A DNA stretch of 64,000 bases from Clostridiales bacterium VE202-21 (GCA_000509105.1 BAIF02000066.1:1-64000); one strand, 5' to 3'. Numbered from the stretch's first letter, positions 25,287 through 34,517 are shown. Notes: a model not told the origin generated them from the sequence alone. Numbers and translations are program-made.

Positions 25287-26774
25287 ATGGAAGAATATAT
25301 TTTAGAGGTGAACAATGTATCGAAAATATTCCCGGGCGTCAAGGCATTGGATCATGTTACGCTGAGAATACATAAGGGAGAGATCCACGCTTTTATAGGT
25401 GAGAATGGAGCCGGGAAATCTACATTAATGAAGATCTTGAACGGGAACTACGCAAAGGATGGCGGCAGCATTATATTTGACGGACAAAATGTGGATATCA
25501 AATGTCCGGACGACGCAAGAAACTTAGGCATCAGTATTATCTTCCAGGAATTGAACCTGGTGCCGCATCTGTCTGTAGCAGAGAATATTTTTATGGGCCG
25601 GCTGTTTAAAGGGAAAAAACGGCTGATTGACTGGAAGAAGGTGTACAGGGAAGCAGATGCGCTGATGGAGCGGATCGGCTACGAGATGGACACCAGAACC
25701 CTGGTAGAAAAATTAAGTGTTGCACAGAAACAAATGGTTGAGATTGCAAAAGCACTTTCTTATAAAAACACAAAATTAATTCTTATGGACGAGCCGTCCG
25801 CTACACTGACGACAAAAGAGTGTGAAAAAATGTTTGAAGTTGTGAGAGGGCTTAAAAAACAAGGGGTTTCTGTTATTTATATTTCCCATAAGCTGGAAGA
25901 GATAAATGAGTTGTGCGAATGGGTGACAATCCTGCGGGACGGCAGGATCATTGACAGCGGAAAAATAGAAACATTTACGAAAGAAGAAATTATCTCGAAA
26001 ATGATTGGGCGTGAGATTACAAATAAATTCCCAAAAAGAGACTTTGAAGCAGGCGGCAAAGAAGTGCTGAGGGTTGAAAACCTCTCCCGCAGGGGAGTTC
26101 TATCAGACGTGTTTTTTACTCTGAGGGAAGGCGAGATTCTGGGGTTGGCCGGCCTGGTGGGGGCAGGGCGTACAGAAATCGGCCGGGCAATTTGTGGAAT
26201 TGACTATATAGACTCGGGCGACGTGTATGTGGAGGGAAAAAAAGTTAAAATTACCAGCCCCAAAGATGCCCTTCATGCAGGGATTGCATACTTGAGCGAG
26301 GATAGGAAGCAGGAAGGCCTTGTGCTGAAATCCTCTGTTAGATGGAACCTTAGTATGGCGAATATGCATAACACCCTTTCCATGGGTATGGTAAATCTTA
26401 AAAAAGATGAAAAGATTGCCGACGAAATGATAGAGGCAATGCAGATAAAAACACCGACCAAGGAACAGTATGCTATGAATTTGAGCGGCGGTAACCAACA
26501 GAAAATTGTGATCGGCAAATGGCTGAACACAAACGCTAAGGTCTTTATCTTTGATGAGCCTACACGGGGGATTGATGTAGGTGCCAAGTATGAAATCTAT
26601 CTTCTTATGAACCAGCTGGTGAGGGATGGCAAGAGTATCATTATGATCTCCTCCGAAATGCCGGAGGTACTGGAGATGAGTGACAGGGTGCTTGTTGTAA
26701 ATAAAGGGAAGATCACGGCAGACTTGACCGGGAATGATAAAAATGCCCAGACCGTCATGGAATATGCTATATAA
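25287..26774 (+). CDS. ribose/xylose-type ABC transporter ATPase (RbsA-like)
   Basis: A double-nucleotide-binding-domain ATPase of 495 residues that energises the two permeases. Domain 1: Walker A GENGAGKST, Q-loop, signature LSVAQKQM, Walker B LILMDEPSATLT. Domain 2: degenerate Walker A GLVGAGRTE, signature LSGGNQQK, Walker B VFIFDEPTRGIDVGA, all as in RbsA/MglA/XylG. ATG 25287 follows GGGAGGAG; ATG 25272 lies before that site and is less likely. The permease gene follows after 14 bases. Confidence 0.94.
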   Translation: MEEYILEVNNVSKIFPGVKALDHVTLRIHKGEIHAFIGENGAGKSTLMKILNGNYAKDGGSIIFDGQNVDIKCPDDARNLGISIIFQELNLVPHLSVAENIFMGRLFKGKKRLIDWKKVYREADALMERIGYEMDTRTLVEKLSVAQKQMVEIAKALSYKNTKLILMDEPSATLTTKECEKMFEVVRGLKKQGVSVIYISHKLEEINELCEWVTILRDGRIIDSGKIETFTKEEIISKMIGREITNKFPKRDFEAGGKEVLRVENLSRRGVLSDVFFTLREGEILGLAGLVGAGRTEIGRAICGIDYIDSGDVYVEGKKVKITSPKDALHAGIAYLSEDRKQEGLVLKSSVRWNLSMANMHNTLSMGMVNLKKDEKIADEMIEAMQIKTPTKEQYAMNLSGGNQQKIVIGKWLNTNAKVFIFDEPTRGIDVGAKYEIYLLMNQLVRDGKSIIMISSEMPEVLEMSDRVLVVNKGKITADLTGNDKNAQTVMEYAI

Positions 26775-26788
26775 GGAGGGTGAAGAAT

Positions 26789-27772
26789 ATGAGTGGAAAA
26801 CAGAATGTAATGACAAAACAAATTTCACTTAAAACAGCGGGACAGCTCATTGTAGAGAACCTGAATTGGGTAATCTTATTCCTTCTTATTGTATTTGGAA
26901 TCGTGTTTTCTGATAACTTCGGTACCTGGAACAATGTTTCAAATGTGTTAAGGCAAGTAAGCATCAACGGCGTACTTGCAGCAGGCTTTACCATCGTTAT
27001 ACTTGCAGATGGATTTGATTTGTCTATTGGTACAATTATTTCTATCTGTGCAGTGGTGGCGGTTGGAACCCTAAATTCTACGAAGAATACATTTCTGGCT
27101 ATTGCGGCAGCGCTGGCCATCGGGCTGCTCTTTGGCGTGTTCAACGGAATACTGATCAAGATTATCAAAGGAAACAGTAGTGATTCCTTTCTGACAACCC
27201 TGGGCACCATGCTTCTGGCCCAGAGCTGTGCGTATACATATAGTGGCGGGTTCAATATCTACTGCGATAACAGCATGGAGTCTTACCGCTTTATCGGCAA
27301 AGGAATGTTTTTGGGAATACCGGTGCTTGTTATCATCATGTTTGCAGTTATGACCGTGTTGGAATTTATAACGCAGAAGACCACCCTCGGGAGAAAAATA
27401 AAGCTTAGCGGCAGCAACCGGGTAGCGGTGTTTATGTCCGGTATCAACGCCCACAATATTAAAATTTTTTCCTTTGCAATGACGGGTCTGTGTGCGGGGA
27501 TTGCAGCCATTATGCTGACGGCCAGGACGGGAGTCGCGTCTCCGTCAACCGGCTATGGCTATGAGGTTGACGCGGCCACTGCAGCCATTATCGGTGGAAA
27601 CCGGGAAGGCGGCATGCGGGGAAGTATCGTAAAAACGCTGACCGGTGTGTTGATACTCGGGCTGATTACCAACATTATGAACTTAATGAATATTAATACG
27701 GTAATACAGACGATCGTGAAAGGTGTAATTCTCCTCGTGGCGCTGTATACAAACCGACTGAAAAAACTGTAA
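26789..27772 (+). CDS. ribose-type ABC permease 1 (RbsC-like)
   Basis: An inner-membrane permease of the BPD_transp_2 family, 327 residues and about ten membrane segments. The family pattern ADGFDLSIGTIISICAVV near residue 75 and AATAAIIGGNREGGMRGSIV near 265 are typical of RbsC/XylH. ATG 26789 follows AAGGAGGG. It is one of two related permeases, so the transporter may be a heterodimer, unlike the classical RbsC homodimer. Confidence 0.92.
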   Translation: MSGKQNVMTKQISLKTAGQLIVENLNWVILFLLIVFGIVFSDNFGTWNNVSNVLRQVSINGVLAAGFTIVILADGFDLSIGTIISICAVVAVGTLNSTKNTFLAIAAALAIGLLFGVFNGILIKIIKGNSSDSFLTTLGTMLLAQSCAYTYSGGFNIYCDNSMESYRFIGKGMFLGIPVLVIIMFAVMTVLEFITQKTTLGRKIKLSGSNRVAVFMSGINAHNIKIFSFAMTGLCAGIAAIMLTARTGVASPSTGYGYEVDAATAAIIGGNREGGMRGSIVKTLTGVLILGLITNIMNLMNINTVIQTIVKGVILLVALYTNRLKKL

Positions 27773-27785
27773 AGGAGGCCGGAGC

Positions 27786-28727
27786 ATGACAATCGTAAAA
27801 AAAGTGTTAAACGAATATCGTATCTGGCTGGTCAGTGTTTTGGCCTTCCTGATCGTCCCAATTATGAAACCAGCTTTTTTATCTATGAATAATATAGAAG
27901 GCATCCTTGCATCCATGATTACTTATGGCGTGGTTGCTCTTGGCCTTGCCATGACTTTGATCACCGGTGAGATTAATATTTCTATTGGTGCGGTGATGGC
28001 ATTTTCCAGTGTTACCTTTGCCGTTACAATTGAAAAACTCCCGATGGCTGCAGCAATTCTAATTGCATTGGCAGGTTCTGCACTGTTTGGGCTGATAGAT
28101 GGATACTTTGTGGCATACAAAAAGCTTCCCGCTTTTATGGTGTCTGTGGCGGTGATGGTTTCTGTACGCGGCGTGGCGCTGGCAGTTGCAGGCGAAAAGC
28201 CAGTGGGGATCATGTCTGATCTTGTGCTAAGGCTAAGTATGGCTTCAATCGGTCCAATACCGGTACTCTTCCTTTTCCTGCTTTTTTGTGTGACTGTACT
28301 TGAATTATTCTTAAAGAAAACCCAGACCGGAAGAAATATGTATGCAGTGGGCGGTGCTCCGGATGTGGCGAAGGCTTATGGCCTGAATGTAGAAAAATAT
28401 AAATGCCTGTCCCTTACTTTCTGCTCCTTTATGGCAGGTATGGGAGGAATACTTCTTGCAATCCGTATGTGTTCGGGCTCTCCTTCTGTGGGCGAGGATG
28501 CCATGCCCTCCGTGCTACCTATGATTGTAATCGGCGGGACTGCCATCTCAGGCGGAAAAGGCGGTATGGTTAAAACACTATCAGGAATCCTGCTGATGAA
28601 TTTGATATTTAACATCATGAGCATGTTTAATATTTATGTAAATATCCAGAACCTGATTAAAGGCGCGATACTTTTGATTATCGTAGTGGCAGATAAATAT
28701 ATTGAAAATAAGGATAAGAAAATTTAA
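27786..28727 (+). CDS. ribose-type ABC permease 2 (RbsC-like)
   Basis: The second permease, 313 residues, same family: GEINISIGAVMAFSSVTFAV and VLPMIVIGGTAISGGKGGMV match the RbsC signatures. It starts 13 bases after permease 1, with AAAGGAGG. A two-permease arrangement is seen in autoinducer-2/rhamnose type (Lsr/Rha) importers as well as in uncharacterised sugar importers. A short G/C-rich stem near 28740-28760 lies between it and the M81 gene. Confidence 0.92.
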   Translation: MTIVKKVLNEYRIWLVSVLAFLIVPIMKPAFLSMNNIEGILASMITYGVVALGLAMTLITGEINISIGAVMAFSSVTFAVTIEKLPMAAAILIALAGSALFGLIDGYFVAYKKLPAFMVSVAVMVSVRGVALAVAGEKPVGIMSDLVLRLSMASIGPIPVLFLFLLFCVTVLELFLKKTQTGRNMYAVGGAPDVAKAYGLNVEKYKCLSLTFCSFMAGMGGILLAIRMCSGSPSVGEDAMPSVLPMIVIGGTAISGGKGGMVKTLSGILLMNLIFNIMSMFNIYVNIQNLIKGAILLIIVVADKYIENKDKKI

Positions 28728-28793
28728 CCTCATAAACCCAGGGGGGTCTGACCCCTCTGCAAATTTTCATGCACAAAGAAAGAGGGAAAGAAG

Positions 28794-30248
28794 ATGAAAT
28801 TTTTAATAGCAGGTTTTTATCATGAGTCCAATACTTTTAATCCTATCCTTACTAAGAAGGAAGATTTTATTGAAGTAACTGGAAAGGAACTCCTTGACTA
28901 CTTTCCGGGAGCTGTGTCTGCATTCCGAGAGGCGGGGGCGGAAGTAGTGCCCTGCACGTTTGCAGGCTGGATGTCGTCTGGAGTGATAGAGGAAAGCGCG
29001 TACCGGTATTATGTGGATAAGATCGTCGGACAGATTCGCGCCCAGGACAACATAAGCGGAATCTGGCTTCAGCTCCACGGCGCCATCTATGCAGAGAATA
29101 TCGGGTGCGGAGAATTGTTCATGCTTAGGAAGATCCGAAGCGTTGTAGGGTATGACATCCCCATCGCCATAGGTATGGATCCGCATGGGAATCTGTCTCC
29201 GGATATCACGAAATATGCAAATATCCTGCGGGCCTACCACACGGCACCCCATGAGGATCAGCAGGATACTTACCGCGTAACAGCGGAGGCACTTATTGAT
29301 TTTTCAAAACGGGGGGTTAAGATTGAGCCAGCACTTGTGCGCCTGCCCATGCTGCTGTGCGGAGATACTGCCCTTACAAGGGACGAGCCTCTGCGCTCTG
29401 TAATCTCCAGATTTAAAAATATGGAGGCGTCAGGGGAATCGGCGTGTGCGTCATTTTTTATCTCCATGCATTCGGCAAACACAGAGAACACTTACCCGGC
29501 CGTTGTTATCGTACCCAGGAATCAGGAAGATTACGGGAAAGCCATGAAGACGGCAAGAGAGATTGCAGAGGAAATCTATGACAGGAGACACGAATTCAGA
29601 TTCGAGGGAGAGCTGGTGGAACCGGAAAAAGCAATTGAAATGGCCTGTGAGAGCGAGGCATATCCGGTTGTGATTTCGGATTCCGGGGACAATACTACAG
29701 CAGGGGGCACGGGCATGAATACTTATTTCCTGAAATTGTTTTTGGAAAAAGGACGGTTCAATGGGAAAAAAGTGCTGGTCTCTACGATTTATGACAGAGA
29801 TGCGTACCATAAGCTGAAGGATATGGCAGACGGTGAAGAATTTGATATTATGCTGGGTACGGGGGTAGATGAATGGTCGTTGCCGGTACGGATCCAGGGG
29901 AAAGTAAAATCAAAGGGGCATGTTCTGGTGTACCACCCCATGCGTTCGGGCCTTAACACATACGCAGGCGGACTTGTCACGGTTACATTGGGGGATGTGG
30001 ATGTTACAATCTGTGAAGTGGCGGATTCCTTTACAGATATGGAACAGTGCAGAGTCGGTAATTTTAGGGCTGAGGATTACGATATAGTTGTCGTAAAGCA
30101 GGCTTATCAATTTCCTGATATTGTTAAGTTTGCAAAAAAACAGATCATAGCGCTTACTCCCGGAGCTACTTATCAGGATTTGAAAGCAATCCGGAACAAA
30201 TATACGAAGCTTCCCTGGACACTGTGGCCATTTACGGAAACATATTAA
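28794..30248 (+). CDS. M81 family (MlrC-like) metallohydrolase
   Basis: A 484-residue protein of the M81 family, named for MlrC, the enzyme that cleaves linearised microcystin. Visible landmarks: FYHESNTFNP, IWLQLHGAIYAE, the metal-site motif MDPHGNLS, and ISDSGDNTTAGGTGMNTYF, followed by the MlrC C-terminal domain. In gut bacteria the true substrates are mostly unknown; hydrolysis of an amide or peptide-like bond is the family expectation. Its position downstream of the importer and upstream of a ROK regulator makes it part of the same breakdown locus. The start follows AAAGAGGGAAAG. Confidence 0.87.
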   Translation: MKFLIAGFYHESNTFNPILTKKEDFIEVTGKELLDYFPGAVSAFREAGAEVVPCTFAGWMSSGVIEESAYRYYVDKIVGQIRAQDNISGIWLQLHGAIYAENIGCGELFMLRKIRSVVGYDIPIAIGMDPHGNLSPDITKYANILRAYHTAPHEDQQDTYRVTAEALIDFSKRGVKIEPALVRLPMLLCGDTALTRDEPLRSVISRFKNMEASGESACASFFISMHSANTENTYPAVVIVPRNQEDYGKAMKTAREIAEEIYDRRHEFRFEGELVEPEKAIEMACESEAYPVVISDSGDNTTAGGTGMNTYFLKLFLEKGRFNGKKVLVSTIYDRDAYHKLKDMADGEEFDIMLGTGVDEWSLPVRIQGKVKSKGHVLVYHPMRSGLNTYAGGLVTVTLGDVDVTICEVADSFTDMEQCRVGNFRAEDYDIVVVKQAYQFPDIVKFAKKQIIALTPGATYQDLKAIRNKYTKLPWTLWPFTETY

Positions 30249-30271
30249 GCTGAAATGCGGATCTAATCCGT

Positions 30272-30300
30272 TTGTGTACGGTTTTTGCTTATGGTATAAT
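30272..30300 (+). promoter_or_regulatory. promoter of the ROK regulator gene
   Basis: TTGTGT (30272-30277), 17-bp spacer and TATAAT (30295-30300). It shows the regulator can be transcribed independently and rules out the longer frame that begins within the -35. Confidence 0.65.
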
Positions 30301-30340
30301 AGGAGCAAATACAGGAAAAATAAGGAAGAGGTGGATAAAT

Positions 30341-31528
30341 TTGCAAAAGCGAAGTGTCCAGAGCCAAAGCGATATAAAGGCAAATAACTGTAAGTTAGTA
30401 TTGAACATTATACGTGATAATCAGAATTCTAACATTTCCAGAGCAGATATTGCCAAGATAACAAAGATGAGCGCCACCAGCATTACCAGGATTACGGAGT
30501 TACTTATGGCCTCCGGGTTCGTGCGGCAGTCAGAGAGCGTGGCAAATGGAAATGTGGGGCGCAATGGGATCAAGCTAGAGGTGGAGACGGATGCAGTGCT
30601 TACGTTGGGGATTTCAATAGATTCGGACTACATTGGCATATGTATCCTGAATTTTGTGGATGACTTTACAGCCCATAAGAGGATCAGGCTTGAAGGAACG
30701 GGGTATCAGGCGAAGGAGATCCTGGAAATTGCATACCAGGGCTGCCTTGGGCTGTGCGCGGACTCATCCTGCCGGATGGAGGACATAGATGCAGTGGGTA
30801 TCTCCTGTATAGGGAATATTGATTACAAAACCGGAACTGTATTTTTCGCTCCTCAGTTCCAATGGAAGGATGTGGAACTGGGACAGATGGCCCGGGAAAA
30901 ATTCCAGAAACCGGTTTATGTAGACAATGATATGAAGTCGTCTCTGATTGGGCTGGCGCATCGCAGAAAGGATATCCGGCATGAGGATGTGACATATCTG
31001 TCAATAGGCACAGGCGTGGGTTCTGCTATCATGTATGCAGGCAGTATTGTGCGGGGAAGCGATAATGCGGCAGGAGAAGTGGGACATATTATCCTGGAAT
31101 CCAGCGGAAGGCTATGTGACTGTGGCAGTACAGGCTGTGTGCAGACATACCTGACAAAAAATAGCTTAATCGAGCAATGCAGGGAACAAGGACATGAGGT
31201 GAAGGACGTGCATCAGATATACGAGGCATACCGAAGAAAGGAAGGCTGGGCCAGCGAGTTCGTTGAGCGTCAGGGACAGTATCTGGCTATGCTGATACGA
31301 AATCTTGTATATATGTACAATACCAGATATATCCTCGTGGGTGGCGCAATTGTAACGGACTTTCCAGAATTATTCCATGTGACAAAGGGGAAAGTGTCGG
31401 GGCTGCTGCATGATAATTTAAGAAAGGGACTCCAGATAGAAATGGTGAAAGAAAGAGATAACAGCAGAGCAGGCGCGGCATTTGCGGCGCAGGAAGCTTT
31501 TTTGGAGCAGATGCTTTGTGCAGAATAG
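30341..31528 (+). CDS. ROK family transcriptional regulator (NagC/XylR-like)
   Basis: 395 residues: an N-terminal winged helix (NISRADIAKITKMSATSITR, then ITELLMASGFV) and a sugar-kinase-like ROK domain with LSIGTGVGSAIMYAG and the zinc motif CDCGSTGCVQTYL. Such proteins usually repress sugar-catabolic genes until the sugar binds. The TTG start follows AGAGGTGG and the promoter at 30272-30300. It probably controls the ROK-kinase/M24/ABC/M81 locus immediately upstream. Confidence 0.9.
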   Translation: MQKRSVQSQSDIKANNCKLVLNIIRDNQNSNISRADIAKITKMSATSITRITELLMASGFVRQSESVANGNVGRNGIKLEVETDAVLTLGISIDSDYIGICILNFVDDFTAHKRIRLEGTGYQAKEILEIAYQGCLGLCADSSCRMEDIDAVGISCIGNIDYKTGTVFFAPQFQWKDVELGQMAREKFQKPVYVDNDMKSSLIGLAHRRKDIRHEDVTYLSIGTGVGSAIMYAGSIVRGSDNAAGEVGHIILESSGRLCDCGSTGCVQTYLTKNSLIEQCREQGHEVKDVHQIYEAYRRKEGWASEFVERQGQYLAMLIRNLVYMYNTRYILVGGAIVTDFPELFHVTKGKVSGLLHDNLRKGLQIEMVKERDNSRAGAAFAAQEAFLEQMLCAE

Positions 31529-31566
31529 AGCTGCCTGATTTCATAAATATAATTGATGATTCCAGT

Positions 31567-31596
31567 TTGACCAATAGAGAAAGGATATGGTAAAAT
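31567..31596 (+). promoter_or_regulatory. promoter of the yjdF riboswitch transcript
   Basis: TTGACC (31567-31572) and TAAAAT (31591-31596) with an 18-bp spacer, about 25 bp before the riboswitch fold. Confidence 0.65.
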
Positions 31597-31620
31597 CAAG
31601 AAACAGAGATAAAAACACAA

Positions 31621-31735
31621 CGCGGTTATCATCCCGCAGAGCCGGTAGGTAGTCCGGCCGCACCGTTTTGGTGTAAGTAACCCTCCCTCCTTGGGTCGTC
31701 CGTTCTTTGTGCATCACAATTTTTGCAGGTAAAGA
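31621..31735 (+). promoter_or_regulatory. yjdF riboswitch (azaaromatic-sensing)
   Basis: The leader of the yjdF gene begins GCGGTTATCATCCCGCAGAG and folds a GCCGG...CCGGC hairpin (31641-31658), then CACC/GGTG (31661-31673) and the CCCTCCCTCCTTGGGTCG segment, as expected for the yjdF motif. It precedes a DUF2992 gene by less than 200 bases, which is the known arrangement. The class is reported to bind many azaaromatic compounds. The 3' end is approximate. Confidence 0.75.
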
Positions 31736-31806
31736 GGATAATGCTTTGTTTACAGGAGCATTCGCCGAATACTGCGACAGCCGCAAGGTATGAAGGAGGA
31801 ATTGTC

Positions 31807-32223
31807 ATGGACAAAGTATCGGTAAAATTGACAGTATTTTTTGCGGAACCTTTCTGGATCGGTGTTTTTGAACGGATATCAGAGGGAAAGCTATCGGTTT
31901 GTAAGATTACGTTTGGGGCTGAACCCAAAGATTATGAAGTGTATGCTTTTATTCTGAAAAATTACGATCAATTGAGATTTAGCCAGGCCGTGGCTGCTGA
32001 TGTAAAAGAATCCGGCCGCAATCCCAAGAGGGTACAGCGGGAGGTGCACAAACAGGTTCAAAACACCGGTATAGGCACCAAATCGCAGCAAGCTTTAAAA
32101 TTACAGCAGGAGCAGAGGAAAACTGAGCGCAGGACTGTGGGCCGGGAACAGCGGGAAGCAGAGAAACAGCGGCAGTTTGAACTGAAACAGCAAAAAAGAA
32201 AAGAGAAGCATAAGGGCAGGTAA
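31807..32223 (+). CDS. yjdF: YjdF family protein (DUF2992)
   Basis: A 138-residue protein with the YjdF core VSVKLTVFFAEPFWIGVFER, then ITFGAEPKDYEVYAFILKN, and a long very basic tail (residues 70-138) rich in Lys, Arg and Gln that is typical of the family and probably binds nucleic acid. Function is unknown; expression under an azaaromatic-responsive riboswitch suggests a role in dealing with planar heterocycles. ATG 31807 follows AAGGAGGA. A 14-bp hairpin covers its stop codon. Confidence 0.85.
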   Translation: MDKVSVKLTVFFAEPFWIGVFERISEGKLSVCKITFGAEPKDYEVYAFILKNYDQLRFSQAVAADVKESGRNPKRVQREVHKQVQNTGIGTKSQQALKLQQEQRKTERRTVGREQREAEKQRQFELKQQKRKEKHKGR

Positions 32224-32238
32224 AACCTGTCCTTATGC
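32208..32238 (+). terminator. hairpin over the yjdF stop codon
   Basis: GCATAAGGGCAGGT and ACCTGTCCTTATGC form a 14-bp stem (one G-U) with loop AAA. No clear U-run follows, so termination may be partial and allow read-through to the next gene. Confidence 0.6.
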
Positions 32239-32277
32239 TATAGTATTACCGGATATTAATAGCAGGAGCATTTACTT

Positions 32278-33756
32278 ATGTATGATAATTCGATGAAAGA
32301 AAAACTGGAATCTAAAATAGCTGATTTTATAGATGCGTACGACAGGCAGTGTGACTCCCTAGCAGGAAGACTCTGGAGACAGCCTATTATTGGTTACGCA
32401 GATGTAAATCATCCATACATCCGGAGGCTGCCTGACATTGTGAGAAGTACACATCAGCTTCCCAAAGATATTATGCAGGATGCATCTGTTGTATTATGCT
32501 GTTTTGTTCCATTTACCAAAAAGACAGCGCGAAGTAATAAGTACACGGATCATCTTGCATCTGCGGAATGGGCTCAGGCTTATGAGCTCACAAATGCAAT
32601 GTTTCCCAGACTCAATAAGATGATAATAGAGATACTGAATGAGTATGGGTACAACGGAATGACTGCGCCGGAATCATTAGTGTTTGATAATAAGATACTA
32701 AAAAGCAACTGGTCACACAGGCATTTTGCATATGCCAGCGGTATAGGAACATTTGGGCTGAACAATATGTTAATTACAAAGGCCGGATGCTGCGGGCGTC
32801 TAACAACAATTGTGACAAACCTGAATGTGGAACCGGGAGAACCCATGAAAACGGAGCAGTGCCTGTACAAACAGAAGAAAACCTGCGGGGTCTGTGTGAA
32901 GCACTGTCCTGTGAATGCACTTACATATGAAGGATATGACAGAAAGAAGTGCTATGCCATGTGCAGGGAAAATGCGCAGGAACACACAGAGTTCGGCAGT
33001 TCCTATCTAAACAGTGCAGGCGAAGTAAATGCAGCGGGCAGCGAGGTCTGTGGAAAATGTGTTACCTACGCGCCTGTACTTATAAGGAAATATAAAAAAG
33101 CGGGGGATATGCAGAAAATGAAAGATGAAATTACAAGAAGCTGTATAGATTGTGGAACTGCCAACTGTGGTTCACAGAATAAAGTCTATCCTAAATTCTG
33201 TCTGACAACAGAGAACAGCGACCAGGAACTGCTGGATGTTGCAATAAAAGAATATGATAAAGAAGAGAATAAGCAGATTATGCTTAATGCCGCAGAAGTT
33301 GAGTATGAATTCTACTGTAAAATGACCAGAGTAGAAGAGACGATAGAATTTGCAAAGAGAATGAATTATTATAAACTGGGAATTGCCACATGTGCAGGCC
33401 TGATTAATGAGTCCAGAATATTAGCACGGATTTTAAGAAGTCATGGTTTTGAAGTGTTTGGGGTTGCGTGTAAGGCGGGGGCGGTTGATAAAACTGAAGT
33501 GGGAATTCCCGAAAAATGTAAGGGGGTTGGAGCTACTATGTGCAATCCAATTCATCAGGCCATGAGACTGAATAAAGAAGAAACGGATCTTAATATTTTA
33601 ATTGGATTATGTGTGGGTCATGACAGTCTTTTTTATAAGTATTCGAAAGCCCCTGTTACTACTTTGGTGGTGAAAGACCGCGTACTGGGGCATAATCCGG
33701 CGGCGGCGCTTTATACCGCAGATTCATACTACGGGAAGATCATGGGAGACCGATAA
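32278..33756 (+). CDS. fusion of epoxyqueuosine-reductase-like iron-sulfur domain and DUF1847
   Basis: A 492-residue protein in two parts. Residues 1-270 resemble the QueG/4Fe-4S double-cluster family: FAYASGIGTFGLNNMLITKA is the typical reductase motif and CGVCVKHCPVNAL (from Cys203) a ferredoxin cluster site. From Cys289 the DUF1847 metal-binding domain begins with CIDCGTANCGS and continues to YTADSYYGKIM with ATCAGL, KAGAVDK and GLCVGHDSLF motifs. DUF1847 normally exists as a free protein of about 200 residues. A cluster-dependent reductase with a metal-binding module is a fair description; the substrate is unknown. Queuosine synthesis itself is doubtful because the N-terminus diverges from QueG. 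Confidence 0.8.
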   Translation: MYDNSMKEKLESKIADFIDAYDRQCDSLAGRLWRQPIIGYADVNHPYIRRLPDIVRSTHQLPKDIMQDASVVLCCFVPFTKKTARSNKYTDHLASAEWAQAYELTNAMFPRLNKMIIEILNEYGYNGMTAPESLVFDNKILKSNWSHRHFAYASGIGTFGLNNMLITKAGCCGRLTTIVTNLNVEPGEPMKTEQCLYKQKKTCGVCVKHCPVNALTYEGYDRKKCYAMCRENAQEHTEFGSSYLNSAGEVNAAGSEVCGKCVTYAPVLIRKYKKAGDMQKMKDEITRSCIDCGTANCGSQNKVYPKFCLTTENSDQELLDVAIKEYDKEENKQIMLNAAEVEYEFYCKMTRVEETIEFAKRMNYYKLGIATCAGLINESRILARILRSHGFEVFGVACKAGAVDKTEVGIPEKCKGVGATMCNPIHQAMRLNKEETDLNILIGLCVGHDSLFYKYSKAPVTTLVVKDRVLGHNPAAALYTADSYYGKIMGDR

Positions 33757-34058
33757 GGAGACGAAGAAACAGAAGCCCTGTACAGATTTTGATTGAGTAT
33801 AGGAGATTAATTTGCTATACTCATATTATGAGAAAATAAATTTGCAAACGGTATGGGAATGAACAGTCATGGAAATCGGAAGAAGTCTGTATTGTACAGT
33901 GTTACATCTGCAGGCACCGGAAAAATGATTAGATCCAAAGCCGCCGGCGGATGGCAGAGGCGTACAGAGGTATTATGCCAGGCAAAGCATGACGCGACCT
34001 CGCAGCAAGTACGCCCTGGCGTACTTGAATATGGAAAAAATTAGGAGGAGAAAATATT
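33757..34058 (+). promoter_or_regulatory. promoter and long leader of the TM2 gene
   Basis: TTGAGT (33793-33798) and TATACT (33816-33821) with a 17-bp spacer give a leader of about 230 bases. A 63-codon frame at 33853-34044 has no ribosome site or recognisable product, so I do not call a gene. AGTACGCC/GGCGTACT (near 34008-34026) is a short stem before the Shine-Dalgarno AGGAGGAG. Confidence 0.5.
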
Positions 34059-34502
34059 ATGGGTGGGGAATGTCCGCGCTGCGGCGCGCCTCTGGAAGGG
34101 GCAACTTGTTCTTATTGCGGCTATGTAGAACCGCAGGAGACACAGAACAGTAGAATGGAAAATGGATATGTGAATCCACAGGATGTGAATAATAATGGAT
34201 ATGCCAATCCACAGGGGGCTAATAATAATGGGTATGGTACAGAAGTGTTTACAAATGGTGTGCCCGTATATCCGAATCAGCAATATGCAGAGGCCTGCAG
34301 CCCAAAGAGCAAGATGCTTGCGTTGGTTCTATGCTTCCTGGTAGGGTATCTGGGCATACACCGGTTTTATGTGGGGAAATACGGGACAGGCATCGTGTGG
34401 TTTGTGACAGCAGGGTGCTTCGGATTTGGCTGGGTTGTTGACATTATCATGATTGCCATAGGATCCTTCACAGATAATACCGGTTTGCCATTAAAGAGAT
34501 AG
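34059..34502 (+). CDS. zinc-ribbon TM2 domain membrane protein
   Basis: 147 residues. It starts with a zinc ribbon (CPRCGAPLEGATCSYCGYVE), then an Asn/Gly-rich linker with a tandem repeat (NGYVNPQDVNN, NGYANPQGANN, NNGYG) and a C-terminal TM2 domain with two membrane segments: LALVLCFLVGYLGIHRFYVG and the DI(I)MIAIG(S/D) end of the family. TM2 proteins are common in gut Firmicutes and have no settled role. The gene is monocistronic, with its own promoter and terminator. Confidence 0.85.
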   Translation: MGGECPRCGAPLEGATCSYCGYVEPQETQNSRMENGYVNPQDVNNNGYANPQGANNNGYGTEVFTNGVPVYPNQQYAEACSPKSKMLALVLCFLVGYLGIHRFYVGKYGTGIVWFVTAGCFGFGWVVDIIMIAIGSFTDNTGLPLKR

Positions 34503-34517
34503 TATAAGTATGATTGA

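Noticed and set aside
33853-34044. 63-codon frame before the TM2 gene
   Set aside because: No ribosome site, no recognisable sequence pattern, and it lies in the leader downstream of the promoter at 33793-33821.
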